From positions 248,001 through 312,000 of the forward strand of contig JACRHT010000002.1 in assembly GCA_016217545.1 (NCBI GenBank): a stretch of 64,000 bases of DNA. Direction: 5' to 3'. Below the pieces are notes generated by a model. The model had not been told where the DNA came from and ran no database searches. It saw only the letters and a program-made list of their open reading frames with translations. Position numbers and translations under genes: made by a program. Positions 1 through 8,164 of the stretch are shown here, one piece after another. The DNA is from Opitutia bacterium. Lineage in GTDB: Bacteria; Verrucomicrobiota; Verrucomicrobiia; Opitutales; Opitutaceae. Within the stretch, counting starts at the first letter, position 1. Every line of letters starts with the position of its first letter.

Positions 1-2
1 TC

Positions 3-980
3 GTCGCCATCATCGCATTCCTCGCGCTCCGCCAACTCAGCGGCGCGCCGCTCTCCGCCGCCATCGCCACGTTCGCGGGCCGCGCCCCCGAATCCAGCAC
101 GCTGCGCATGACGCGCGACGCCCTGCTCACGCTACTGTCCCCCGCGCTGCTGCTCGCCTCACTCGCAGGCGTCGTCTGGCTGGCCGCGCGCAAAAAGGGG
201 ACGCTTCTCTTGCTCCTCGCCGCCGGCCTGATCCCCACCGCGCTCGCCTACCGCGACGCGCTCGTGAGCACCAAATACCTCTACTACACTATTCCCTTCG
301 CGCTCCTCCCGGGGCTGCTGTTGCTCCGCACGCTCCTCGCCCAACGCCGCCGCACCACGCTCGCACTCCTCGCGCTCGCCGCGACCGCCGATGCGGTGGC
401 CGGCCTCCGTGTGCTGCCCAGCGAGGCGCGCTTCTTCTCCGCGCCGCCCGCTGCTTTCTCCACCTCGTTCGTCCTCGGCTCCCGCACTATCAAAGTCGTG
501 CTCGGCGGCGGCGACGTAATTCCCAACGAGGACGGCTTCCGCCTCCGCACCGGCCACCTCTTCGCCGCCGAAACGTGGCGCCGCGAGAAACTCCACCAGC
601 AAGCTCGCCTCGCAGAAATTCGCGCCTTCGTCGAAACCCACTCGAGCGAGACCCTCTACTTCGCCGGCTGGCTCCCTGAGCAACTCGCGCTGCGCGAACT
701 TTTCGCTGCCGGCTTTCTACCGCGCGACAGCGTCACGTTCACGCAATGGCACCGCGGCACGCGGTCCATCGAACTTCGTTTTCTTGGCCACGTCGGCTCG
801 CCCTACCAGCCCGCGGGACCAGCTCCTTCTCCCACTCTCGGCCGCGACCCGCTGCTCATCGGTCTCTACGGCAACCAAGTGTCTCCCACCGAACTCGCCG
901 ACGGCCGCCACTGGCGCGTCGCCACCGCACCCGCTCAAGGGTTCGTGACCCTCTATCGGCGCTCGTCCGAATCCCGCTGA
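3..980 (+). CDS. Multi-pass membrane protein, C-terminal part (possible GT39-like glycosyltransferase), truncated by window edge
   Basis: The frame is already open at the left edge, so the N-terminus lies outside the window; an internal ATG at 108 is not a convincing start. About 325 residues are visible. The first half carries roughly four hydrophobic helices, including stretches around LLSPALLLASLAGVVWL and YYTIPFALLPGLLLL. The last 200 residues are soluble. This layout resembles the end of lipid-linked sugar transferases of the GT39/PMT type, whose catalytic residues would be in the missing N-terminal loops, so the family is inference only. Its stop codon overlaps the start of the next glycosyltransferase by one base, placing it in the polysaccharide operon. 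Confidence 0.45.
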   Translation, partial: VAIIAFLALRQLSGAPLSAAIATFAGRAPESSTLRMTRDALLTLLSPALLLASLAGVVWLAARKKGTLLLLLAAGLIPTALAYRDALVSTKYLYYTIPFALLPGLLLLRTLLAQRRRTTLALLALAATADAVAGLRVLPSEARFFSAPPAAFSTSFVLGSRTIKVVLGGGDVIPNEDGFRLRTGHLFAAETWRREKLHQQARLAEIRAFVETHSSETLYFAGWLPEQLALRELFAAGFLPRDSVTFTQWHRGTRSIELRFLGHVGSPYQPAGPAPSPTLGRDPLLIGLYGNQVSPTELADGRHWRVATAPAQGFVTLYRRSSESR

Positions 981-2203
981 TGGCCCGCATCGTCATCCTC
1001 GGACCCAACCAACTCGGCAGCAACCCGCGCCTCGTGCGCAACGCCGATTGCCTCGCCGCGGCCGGACACGACGTCACCGTCATCTACCCGGATCACCTCG
1101 CGCGCTTCCGCGGCCACGACGATGCGCTCATCGCCGCCGCGCGCTGGAAGGCCGTCGCGCTCGATTTCTGCCGCACGCCGCGCGGCCGACTCCACGCTCG
1201 GTTCGCCCGCCTCCGCCGCCGCCTCGCGGAAAAACTCCCGCTCTCGTCCGACTTCGCTCGCAATCGCGCCTACGGCTACTTCGGCCCCGAGCTCGCCCGC
1301 GCCGCCCGCGCCGTCCCCGCCGACCTCTACCTCGCCCAGCAGCAAATGGTCGTGCTCCCCGCCGTCGCCGCCGCGCAAGCCCACCGCGCGCGCTTCGCCG
1401 TCGACGTCGAGGACCTCGTCTCCGATTGCACCGACGAACCCACCGCACTCGTCCGCGCGATCGAAGACCGGCACTTCCCGCGCGCCGCGTTCCTCACGAC
1501 GATGTCCGACGCCGCCGCAGATCGCCTCGCCGAGCTGCATCGCCTCCCACGTCCGCCCGTCGTCCTGCACAACTGCATGACGCTCGCCGAGCGTGCCGCG
1601 CTGCCGCCGCCCGCCGCGCGCCCTGCGCACGCTCCGCTGGCGCTTTACTGGTTCGGCCAAACCGTCGGCCCGCACGCGTGCGCCGAAGTCATCCTCCGCG
1701 CGATCGCTAGCCTGCCCTTCCCCGCGCGCCTCACGCTCCGCGGCGCGAACCCGCGCCCCGATTACCTCGCGCAACTCCGCGCCCTCGCCGCCGAGCTGCG
1801 CATCCCCGACGCCCTCGCGCTCGCCCCCGGCGCTCCGCCGCGCGACATGGTGCCGCTCGCCGGCGAACACGACATCTGCTTCGGCACGCAGCCCGGCACG
1901 CAGCTCTTCCACCAACTCGCCGTCGGCAACAAGGTCTTCACCGGCTTGATGGCCGGCTGCGCCCTCGCGCTCACCGACACCGCCGCGCACCGCCGATTGC
2001 TCGCCGCGCACGACGGCTGGGCGTTCACGTTCTCCAACGCCGACCCGCTCACGCTGGCCGACCAGCTGACCCAACTCGCCGGCACGCCAGCGCGCCTCGC
2101 CGCCCTGCGCGACCGCGCGTGGTCGCTCGCGACCAGCGTCTACAACTGGGAAACCGAAAGCACCCGCCTCGTCGCCGCCGTGCGCGAAACCCTCACCGCC
2201 TGA
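980..2203 (+). CDS. Glycosyltransferase, GT4-like (GT-B fold)
   Basis: A protein of 407 residues starting MARIVILGPNQLGSNPR, with the usual GT-B N-terminus in which a short strand is followed by a loop and an 'LAAAGHDVTVI' helix-strand unit. The N-terminal acceptor domain runs to about residue 205 and ends at a 'PVVLHN' strand, where GT4 enzymes pass into the nucleotide-sugar domain. The C-terminal domain has the fold's spacing but lacks the classical EX7E glutamate pattern in clear form, having 'GTQPGTQLFHQLAVGNKVFTGL' in that region, so donor and linkage cannot be predicted. The ATG at 980 overlaps the upstream stop by one base and is preferred to longer in-frame extensions lying inside the previous gene. 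Its N-terminal half resembles the truncated protein at 5692-6348. Confidence 0.8.
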   Translation: MARIVILGPNQLGSNPRLVRNADCLAAAGHDVTVIYPDHLARFRGHDDALIAAARWKAVALDFCRTPRGRLHARFARLRRRLAEKLPLSSDFARNRAYGYFGPELARAARAVPADLYLAQQQMVVLPAVAAAQAHRARFAVDVEDLVSDCTDEPTALVRAIEDRHFPRAAFLTTMSDAAADRLAELHRLPRPPVVLHNCMTLAERAALPPPAARPAHAPLALYWFGQTVGPHACAEVILRAIASLPFPARLTLRGANPRPDYLAQLRALAAELRIPDALALAPGAPPRDMVPLAGEHDICFGTQPGTQLFHQLAVGNKVFTGLMAGCALALTDTAAHRRLLAAHDGWAFTFSNADPLTLADQLTQLAGTPARLAALRDRAWSLATSVYNWETESTRLVAAVRETLTA

Positions 2204-2204
2204 C

Positions 2205-3347
2205 ATGCTCCACGTCGCCCTCGTCCTCGGCACCCGCCCCGAAGCCATCAAGCTCGCGCCGCTCATCCTCGCGCTCCGCGCCGAGCCGCGCCGCTTCCGC
2301 ACCACCGTTGTCCTCTCCGGCCAACACGCCGACCTCGTCGCACCGATTCTCGCATTCTTCGACATCCGCGCCGACATCGACATCAACCTCATGCAGCCCA
2401 ACCAGTCGCTCGCGTCGCTCACCAGCCGCGCCGTGACCGAGCTGCACCGCGTCCTCGGCGAACTGGAGCCCGATTGGGTCGTCGTCCAAGGCGACACCAC
2501 CACCGCGATGGCCTGCGCCCTCGCCGCCTTCTATCTCAAAATCAAGGTCGCCCACCTCGAAGCCGGTCTGCGCACCAACCGCATCGACTCGCCCTTCCCC
2601 GAGGAAATCAATCGCCGCTTCATTAGCCAGATCGCCGCGCTCCACTGGGCGCCGACCGCCGCCTCCGCCCGCGCGCTCCGCCGCGAAGCGATGCCGCTGC
2701 CCCACGCCCGCATCGTCGTCACCGGCAACACCGTCATCGACGCCCTCCTCCTCGGCGTCGCCCGCCTCCGCACTGCGCCCGTGCCTGACGCCGACCGCGA
2801 TCGCATCGCCGCCTTCCTCGCCGCCGACCAGCGCCACCGCTTCGTGCTCGTCACCGGCCACCGCCGCGAAAACTTCGGCGAACCGCTCCGCCAAATCTGC
2901 CGCACGCTCGCCCGCCTCGCCGCCGCCGACCAGCGCGCACTCTTCCTCTACCCGGTCCACCCGAACCCGAACGTCCGCACCACCGTCGATGAAATGCTCG
3001 GCCGCGTCCCCAACATCGTCCTCACCGCGCCGAAGAACTACCCCGAGTTTCTCCAACTCCTCGATCTCAGCCACGTCATCGTCACCGACAGCGGCGGCGT
3101 GCAGGAGGAAGCGCCCGCCCTCGGCAAGGTCGTGCTCGTCACGCGCGACACCACCGAGCGCCCCGAGGGTTTGAAAACCGGCCTCGTGAAACTCGTCGGC
3201 CACCAACCCACGCGCCTCCTCGCCGCCGTCCGCTCCGCGCTCGTCGCCAGCCGCCGCGCCCGCCGCGCGCCCAAACCCGCGTTCCCCTACGGCGACGGCG
3301 CCGCCGCCGCGCGCTGCGTGAAGTCGCTCCTCGCGAAGTCTCCGTGA
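2205..3347 (+). CDS. wecB: UDP-N-acetylglucosamine 2-epimerase (non-hydrolysing)
   Basis: Interconverts UDP-GlcNAc and UDP-ManNAc in the cytoplasm, supplying a sugar for the polysaccharide built by the surrounding transferases. The 380-residue length is normal for the family. Recognisable motifs in order are GTRPEAIKLAP (residues 9-19), QGDTTTAMA, HLEAGLRT, PFPEEINRR, VTGHRRENFG, YPVHPNPNVR and the UDP-binding segment TDSGGVQEEAPALGK followed by RDTTERPEG. All are the conserved positions of WecB-type epimerases, so the assignment is firm. It begins one base after the previous stop. No UDP-ManNAc dehydrogenase (wecC) follows, which suggests ManNAc rather than ManNAcA is used, although the dehydrogenase could be elsewhere. 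A 136-base gap with a palindromic element separates it from the next gene. Confidence 0.95.
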   Translation: MLHVALVLGTRPEAIKLAPLILALRAEPRRFRTTVVLSGQHADLVAPILAFFDIRADIDINLMQPNQSLASLTSRAVTELHRVLGELEPDWVVVQGDTTTAMACALAAFYLKIKVAHLEAGLRTNRIDSPFPEEINRRFISQIAALHWAPTAASARALRREAMPLPHARIVVTGNTVIDALLLGVARLRTAPVPDADRDRIAAFLAADQRHRFVLVTGHRRENFGEPLRQICRTLARLAAADQRALFLYPVHPNPNVRTTVDEMLGRVPNIVLTAPKNYPEFLQLLDLSHVIVTDSGGVQEEAPALGKVVLVTRDTTERPEGLKTGLVKLVGHQPTRLLAAVRSALVASRRARRAPKPAFPYGDGAAAARCVKSLLAKSP

Positions 3348-3379
3348 CGTTGTCCTCCAGCTTCCGACTCTCGCCGCGT

Positions 3380-3417
3380 GCGGTAGGGCGCGACCGCCGG
3401 GCGCGCCGAGCCCGCGG
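3380..3417. repeat. Palindromic GGTAGGGCG-type intergenic element
   Basis: In the 136-base gap between wecB and the next glycosyltransferase there is a GC-rich element beginning GCGGTAGGGCGCGACC and continuing into GCCGGGCGCGCCG, able to fold into an imperfect hairpin. The same GGTAGGGCG core occurs at 63291 and, inverted and attached to a perfect 8-base hairpin, at 63402-63428. I infer a dispersed REP-like family; it could also attenuate transcription between wecB and the downstream operon. Confidence 0.5.
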
Positions 3418-3483
3418 CATCAGTCGTTCAACCCGTTCGGCGATAGCACCGCCTTCGATCCCGTTCCGCTCCGTCTAACCCGC

Positions 3484-4434
3484 GTGCCGACCGTCTCGAT
3501 CATCGTCCCCTGCTACAACGCCGCGCCGTGGCTCGCGGCCGCGCTCGAATCGTGCCTCGCGCAAACCGGCGCGACGCTCGACATCATCGTCGTCGACGAC
3601 GGCTCGCGCGACGACAGCCTCGCCGTCGCTCGCCGCTTCGAGGCTCGCGGCGTCACCGTCATCGCCCAGCCCAACCGCGGCGCCTCCGCCGCGCGCAACC
3701 GCGGCCTCGAAGCCGCGCGCGGCGAGTTCATTCAGTTCCTCGACGCCGACGACCTCCTCGCTCCCGGCAAAATCGCCGCGCAACTCGCCCGCGCCGCCCG
3801 CGAACCCGCCGGCACCGTCTTCACCGGACGCTGGGGCCGCTTCACCACCGATCCCGCGCAACTGCACTTCCACGACGCGAACCCGCTCTTCGCCGATCTC
3901 TCGCCCGAGGAATACCTCATCCGCTTCGCCTCGCACGATTGCATGATGCATCCCGCCGCGTGGCTCGTGCCGCGCGCCATCGCCGATTCCGCCGGCCCGT
4001 GGGACGAGCGCCTCTCACTCAACGACGACGGCGAATACTTCGCGCGCGTCGTCACCGCCGCCTCGCGCATCGCCTACAGCGCCGATGCCGTCTCGCTCTA
4101 TCGCTCGGCGATGCCCACCAGCCTGAGCGCCCAACGCAGCCGACGCCACCTTGAGTCCGGCCATCTCGCCGTCCAGCTCATCGTCGACGAGATGACGCTC
4201 CTCGCCGACACGCCGGCCATGCGCGCCGCCGCCGCAAACCTCGCGCAACGCTTCGCCTACGACTACTACCCGGCCGCGCCCGATCTCGTGCGCGACGCCG
4301 AGCGCCTCGCCCGCAGCCTCGGCGGCGCAACGTTCCAACCGCTCGGCGGCGGCTCGTTCCACCTCTTCCGTCGCTTCCTCGGTTGGAAGCTGGCGCGCCG
4401 CCTGCAGGTAGCCACCGGCCGCTTCCGCACCTGA
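3484..4434 (+). CDS. Glycosyltransferase family 2
   Basis: A 316-residue GT-A fold transferase. It starts at a GTG (the strand 'TVSIIVPCYNAAPWL' follows immediately) because no better start lies upstream. Diagnostic features are VDDGS at about residue 36-40 and the DXD-type metal site LDADD at about residue 87, both typical of inverting GT2 enzymes acting on the inner face of the membrane. The C-terminal third holds a DDGEYFARV segment comparable to the catalytic ED region. It is the first gene of the tightly packed run that continues to 21477, and the following ATG begins one base after its TGA. Substrate unknown. Confidence 0.88.
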   Translation: MPTVSIIVPCYNAAPWLAAALESCLAQTGATLDIIVVDDGSRDDSLAVARRFEARGVTVIAQPNRGASAARNRGLEAARGEFIQFLDADDLLAPGKIAAQLARAAREPAGTVFTGRWGRFTTDPAQLHFHDANPLFADLSPEEYLIRFASHDCMMHPAAWLVPRAIADSAGPWDERLSLNDDGEYFARVVTAASRIAYSADAVSLYRSAMPTSLSAQRSRRHLESGHLAVQLIVDEMTLLADTPAMRAAAANLAQRFAYDYYPAAPDLVRDAERLARSLGGATFQPLGGGSFHLFRRFLGWKLARRLQVATGRFRT

Positions 4435-4435
4435 C

Positions 4436-5695
4436 ATGAGCGTCCGTATTTTTCACCCGATGGTCGCGCCGTTTGTGCAACAAGCCGCGCGCGCGCTCCA
4501 CGAAGCCGGGCAGCTCGACTCCTACATCACGAGCATCCGCTACGCGCCCGACAGCACCGCGCAACGCGCGCTCTTCGCCGCCGGCCGCCTCGCGGGCCTG
4601 GACCTCGAGCGCGAATTCCGCCGCCGCACCGTCACGGCCGTCCCACTCGAAAAAGTGATCTCGCGCCCGTGGGGCGAATTGCTGCGCGTCGCCACCGCCC
4701 GCGCCGATCGCGACGGACGCTTGACCGACTTCGTCTGGGAGCGCGCCGAACACGCCTTCGACGCCGCCGTCGCGCGCGGACTCCATCCCGGCCTCACCGG
4801 CGTCTACGCCTTCGAATACAGTTCGCTCGCCACGATCACGCGCGCCAACGCCCTCGGCATCCGCGTCGCCTACGACATGCCCGCGCCGGAGCCGCGTTTC
4901 GTGCAGGCGCTGCTCGACCGCGAAGCCGCCAAATTTCCCGAACTCGTCACGCCGTGGCATCAATGGACCGCTGATCGCGAGGAAGGCCGCATCGCGCGCC
5001 GCCACGCGGAGTTCACGCGCGCGAATCTCGTCGTCGCCGCGTCGCAGTTCACGCGCAACAGCTTCGCGCCCGCCGGCCTCGATGTGTCGAAAGTCCGCGT
5101 CGTGCCTTACGGCGCACCGCCCGTCGTCGACCGCGAACTCGCGCTCTCCGGCGGCACGACGAGCGGCCCGCTGGAACTGGTCTGGGCCGGCACGTTCTCC
5201 GTTCGCAAGGGCGCGCATTACCTGCTCGACGCCTGGCGCACGCATCGTCTCGGCCGGCACGCACGGCTCCGCGTCTATGGCTCCGTGCCGCTGCCGGATC
5301 GCATCGTGCAACCCGTGCCCGAAGGCATCGAGTTTGCCGGCGCCGTGCCGCACTCCGAACTCATGGCCGCGCTGCACCGCGCCGACGCGCTGATTTTTCC
5401 GACGCTGTGCGACGGCTTCGGCATGGTCGTCACCGAAGCGTGGTCGCGCGGCGTGCCCGTGATCACGACGACCTCCGCCGGCGCCGCCGATCTCCTGCGC
5501 GCCAACGAAAACGGCCTGCTCATCCCCGCCGCCGACGCCGACGCGATCGCGCAAAGCGTCGAGTGGTGCGTGGCGCATCGCGCCGAGCTGCGCGCGATGC
5601 GCGAGCCCGCGCTGCGCACCGCCGCCGGCTGGCAGTGGTCCGACTACCGCGCGCGCCTCGTCACCGTGCTGCGCGAAGGAGGCCTATTCGGATGA
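4436..5695 (+). CDS. Glycosyltransferase family 4
   Basis: 419 residues. The C-terminal GT-B domain is clear: 'ELVWAGTFSVRKGAHYLLDAW' (strand plus KG loop), then GAVPHSELMAALHRADALIFPT and DGFGMVVTEAWSRGVPVI, which carries the EX7E-like glutamate pattern that binds the nucleotide sugar in retaining GT4 transferases. The N-terminal half has the short 'MSVRIFHPMVAPFVQQ' opening and an internal 'ASQFTRNSF' segment common to the family. The last codons overlap the next gene by four bases (ATGA), so translation is coupled. Acceptor and donor cannot be told from sequence. Confidence 0.88.
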   Translation: MSVRIFHPMVAPFVQQAARALHEAGQLDSYITSIRYAPDSTAQRALFAAGRLAGLDLEREFRRRTVTAVPLEKVISRPWGELLRVATARADRDGRLTDFVWERAEHAFDAAVARGLHPGLTGVYAFEYSSLATITRANALGIRVAYDMPAPEPRFVQALLDREAAKFPELVTPWHQWTADREEGRIARRHAEFTRANLVVAASQFTRNSFAPAGLDVSKVRVVPYGAPPVVDRELALSGGTTSGPLELVWAGTFSVRKGAHYLLDAWRTHRLGRHARLRVYGSVPLPDRIVQPVPEGIEFAGAVPHSELMAALHRADALIFPTLCDGFGMVVTEAWSRGVPVITTTSAGAADLLRANENGLLIPAADADAIAQSVEWCVAHRAELRAMREPALRTAAGWQWSDYRARLVTVLREGGLFG

Positions 5696-6348
5696 GCGAC
5701 GAGGCCAAGTTGATCTGCCTCGTCACGCCCGCGCCGCTCGCCGACGCCCCGCGCATCGTGCGGCAAGCCGACGCGCTGCACGCCGCCGGTTATCGCGTGC
5801 ACGTCGTCCACGGCGGCGCCGCCAACGCCTCGGGCAACTCCACGCCTTGGGCGCAAACGGCCGTGGCTTCAAACCGCACCGCAGGAGCTTTTCGCCGCGC
5901 ACTCGCACGCCGCTTGTTGCCGCTGGCGCCCTTCGCGACGATTGAAACCGCCCTGCGCGTCCACGGCCCCGAAGCGCCGCGGTTGACCGCCGCCGCCGTC
6001 GCCGTCGGTGCGCACTACTACATCGGCCACCGCGTTGCGGGCATCGCCGCTGCGGCGACAGCCGCCGAGCACACGCACGCGAAGTTCGGCGCCGATCTCG
6101 ACGCGCTCTTCGAGGATGCCTCGACCGACCCGGCCCTCGATCCCGTGCTCCGCACCGCCGTCCGCATCATCCTTGCCACCATGCTGCCTCGCGCCACTCA
6201 CCTCACGGCCGCGGCGACCGAAATCGCGACTTCGTTCGCCGAACGTTACGGGACCCAAGCCGAGACGTTAGCCGAGTTTCAGTCGGCCGACTCCGCCGCC
6301 CACGCCGACTTTTTGCGCCTGATCAAGAAATCCGCCGGACGCCCATGA
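5692..6348 (+). CDS. Truncated GT4-like protein: N-terminal domain only
   Basis: 218 residues opening MSDEAKLICLVTPAPLADAPR with an 'ALHAAGYRVHVVH' unit, the typical first strand-helix-strand of a GT-B transferase. The region FGADLDALFEDASTDPALDP followed by a 'LPRATHLTAAATEIATSFAERYG' stretch parallels the same part of the protein at 980-2203 (FAVDVEDLVSDCTDEP then FPRAAFLTTMSDAAADRL). The protein stops just where that relative enters its nucleotide-sugar domain, and no remnant of the second domain is present before the next start. It overlaps both neighbours by four bases, so the frame is maintained in the operon. It is either a decayed transferase lacking its donor site, or a half-protein that works with another subunit. 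No catalytic function can be claimed. Confidence 0.65.
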   Translation: MSDEAKLICLVTPAPLADAPRIVRQADALHAAGYRVHVVHGGAANASGNSTPWAQTAVASNRTAGAFRRALARRLLPLAPFATIETALRVHGPEAPRLTAAAVAVGAHYYIGHRVAGIAAAATAAEHTHAKFGADLDALFEDASTDPALDPVLRTAVRIILATMLPRATHLTAAATEIATSFAERYGTQAETLAEFQSADSAAHADFLRLIKKSAGRP

Positions 6349-7139
6349 GCACCTTCGCTGACTCCTTCTCACTTCGCCTTGGCCGTGCGCTCCTCTCCGT
6401 GCGCCCCGCACCGCTCGCCGTCGCCATCAAGCGCCTGCTCCTGCTTCGCCGCCGCGTCATCACGACCTCGGCAGGCACGTTCTGGATCGATCCCGCGAGC
6501 GACGCCGGCCAGCGCGTCGCCACGCACGGCCACTACGACGCGGCGACCGAGACCCTTCTCGCGCGGTTCCTCCGCCCCGGCGACACGTTCGTCGACGTCG
6601 GCGCGAACGAAGGCTTCATCTGCGTGCCCGCCGCTCGCCTCGCCGGCCCGAGCGGCCGCGTCGTCGCCGTCGAGCCGCAACTCCGCCTGCAACCGGTGCT
6701 ACAGCGCAATTTCGAGCTCAATGCCGTCCGCGTCGAAACCCACGCGGTCGCGATTTCCGACCACGCCGGCACCGCCGAACTCCAGCTCGCGCCGGACATG
6801 AACAACAGCTCGACCGGCTTCGCCACCGCGACGCGCTACCCGCTGAAAAAACAGTCGATCGAGATTCTCACGCTTTCCTCCTTCCTCGCCCGGCTGCGCA
6901 TCGACGGCCCCTTCGTCCTCAAGATGGACATCGAGAGCTGGGAGCACGAAGCGATCCTCGGCAGCCCGGAACTCTTCCGCGCGCAACGCGTCCGCGCGCT
7001 CTTCCTCGAATTGCACCCCAACCTCCTGCAACAACGCGGCCTCGATCCCGCGGCCATCCCGAACTTTCTCACATCGTGTGGCTACACGCACGCACCGGAA
7101 ACCCACGGCCTCGTCTGGATTCCCACCGCCGCCGCATGA
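6345..7139 (+). CDS. FkbM family methyltransferase
   Basis: 264 residues of the Methyltransf_21 (FkbM) type, a SAM-dependent O-methyltransferase family often found in polysaccharide loci where it caps or decorates sugars. The SAM-binding motif is FVDVGANEGFICVPAARLAG, about residues 82-101, followed by VVAVEPQ with the acidic residue that holds the ribose. Later family marks are 'LSSFLARLRID' and the metal/substrate region VLKMDIESWEHEAILGS. Overlaps the preceding and following genes by four bases each. One of three FkbM proteins in the window (see 13681 and 24349). Confidence 0.88.
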   Translation: MSTFADSFSLRLGRALLSVRPAPLAVAIKRLLLLRRRVITTSAGTFWIDPASDAGQRVATHGHYDAATETLLARFLRPGDTFVDVGANEGFICVPAARLAGPSGRVVAVEPQLRLQPVLQRNFELNAVRVETHAVAISDHAGTAELQLAPDMNNSSTGFATATRYPLKKQSIEILTLSSFLARLRIDGPFVLKMDIESWEHEAILGSPELFRAQRVRALFLELHPNLLQQRGLDPAAIPNFLTSCGYTHAPETHGLVWIPTAAA

Positions 7140-8164
7140 GAATCCTCTTCACCTGTGATCCGATGATCCCCGTGCCGCCGGTCGGCTACGGCGGCATCGA
7201 ACGCATCATCGACGCCCTCATCCGCCACTATGCCGCGGAAGGACACACCGTCGCGCTCCTCGCGCACCGCGACTCCACCGCGCCGGTCCAGAAACTTTTC
7301 GCCTGGTCCGACCAGCGCGTGGCCGGCGCGCTCCCGACCCTGCGCAACGCCCTCGCGCTGCGTCGCGCCGTGCGCGAGTTCCGCCCCGACGTCGTGCACA
7401 GTTTCTCGCGTCTCGGCTACCTGCTCCCGACGCTCGCGACACGTCAACCGGTGGTGATGTCCTACCAACGCCACACCGGCGGCCGCCAGCTCGCCCTCGC
7501 CGCACGTCTCGGTGGTCGCACGCTGCGCTTCACCGGCTGCAGCGACTTCATCTGTAGCATGGGCCGGCCTCAGGGCGGCAACTGGACCGCGATCCCGAAC
7601 TTCGTCGAGTTGGAGAAATTCTCGTTCGTGCCGCGCGTGCCCGCGGATGCACCGCTCGTGTTTCTCAGCCGCGTCGACGACATCAAAGGCCCCGACCTCG
7701 CCATCGCGATCGCGCGCCGCGCCGGTCGCCGACTCCTCATCGCGGGCAATCACGCCACTTCCGGCCCGCAAGCGGACTTCTTCCGCCGCGAAGTCGAACC
7801 GCACCTCGGCCGCGACGGCGTCGAGTGGATCGGCGAGGTCGACGACGTGCGCAAAAACGAGCTCCTCAGCCGCGCCGCCGCGATGATCGTGCCGATCCGC
7901 TGGAACGAGCCCTTCGGCATCGTCTTCCCGGAGGCGCTTGCCTGCGGCACTCCGGTGATCACCTGCGCACGCGGCGCGTTGCCGGAGATCGTTGAGGACG
8001 GACGCACGGGTTTCTTCATCACGGGCATCGACGACGGCGTCACCGCCGTCCAGCGTCTCGGCGAAATCGACCGCGCGACCTGTCGGCGCGACGCCGAACG
8101 GCGTTTCAGTCTCGCCACCGTCGCTCCGCGCTATCTGGAAGTCTACCGCTCCCTCGTGAACTGA
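7136..8164 (+). CDS. Glycosyltransferase family 4
   Basis: 342 residues, start at the ATG that overlaps the preceding TGA by four bases. The opening MRILFTCDPMIPVPPVGYGG followed by IERII is the donor-loop signature of GT4 enzymes that carry a glycine-rich N-terminal loop. The second domain shows PLVFLSRVDDIKGPDLAIAI, WIGEVDDVRKNELLSRAAAM, and PFGIVFPEALACGTPVI with the EX7E-type pattern. These residues support a retaining transferase using a nucleotide-diphospho sugar. Position in the operon implies a role in one linkage of the repeat unit. Exact sugar unknown. Confidence 0.9.
   Translation: MRILFTCDPMIPVPPVGYGGIERIIDALIRHYAAEGHTVALLAHRDSTAPVQKLFAWSDQRVAGALPTLRNALALRRAVREFRPDVVHSFSRLGYLLPTLATRQPVVMSYQRHTGGRQLALAARLGGRTLRFTGCSDFICSMGRPQGGNWTAIPNFVELEKFSFVPRVPADAPLVFLSRVDDIKGPDLAIAIARRAGRRLLIAGNHATSGPQADFFRREVEPHLGRDGVEWIGEVDDVRKNELLSRAAAMIVPIRWNEPFGIVFPEALACGTPVITCARGALPEIVEDGRTGFFITGIDDGVTAVQRLGEIDRATCRRDAERRFSLATVAPRYLEVYRSLVN

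Noticed and set aside
953-2503. 516-codon open frame on the minus strand opposite the first GT4 gene
   Set aside because: It is a shadow of GC-rich codon use: the translation is Arg/Gly/Ala/Glu-rich with no motif, while the plus strand encodes recognisable glycosyltransferase and WecB.
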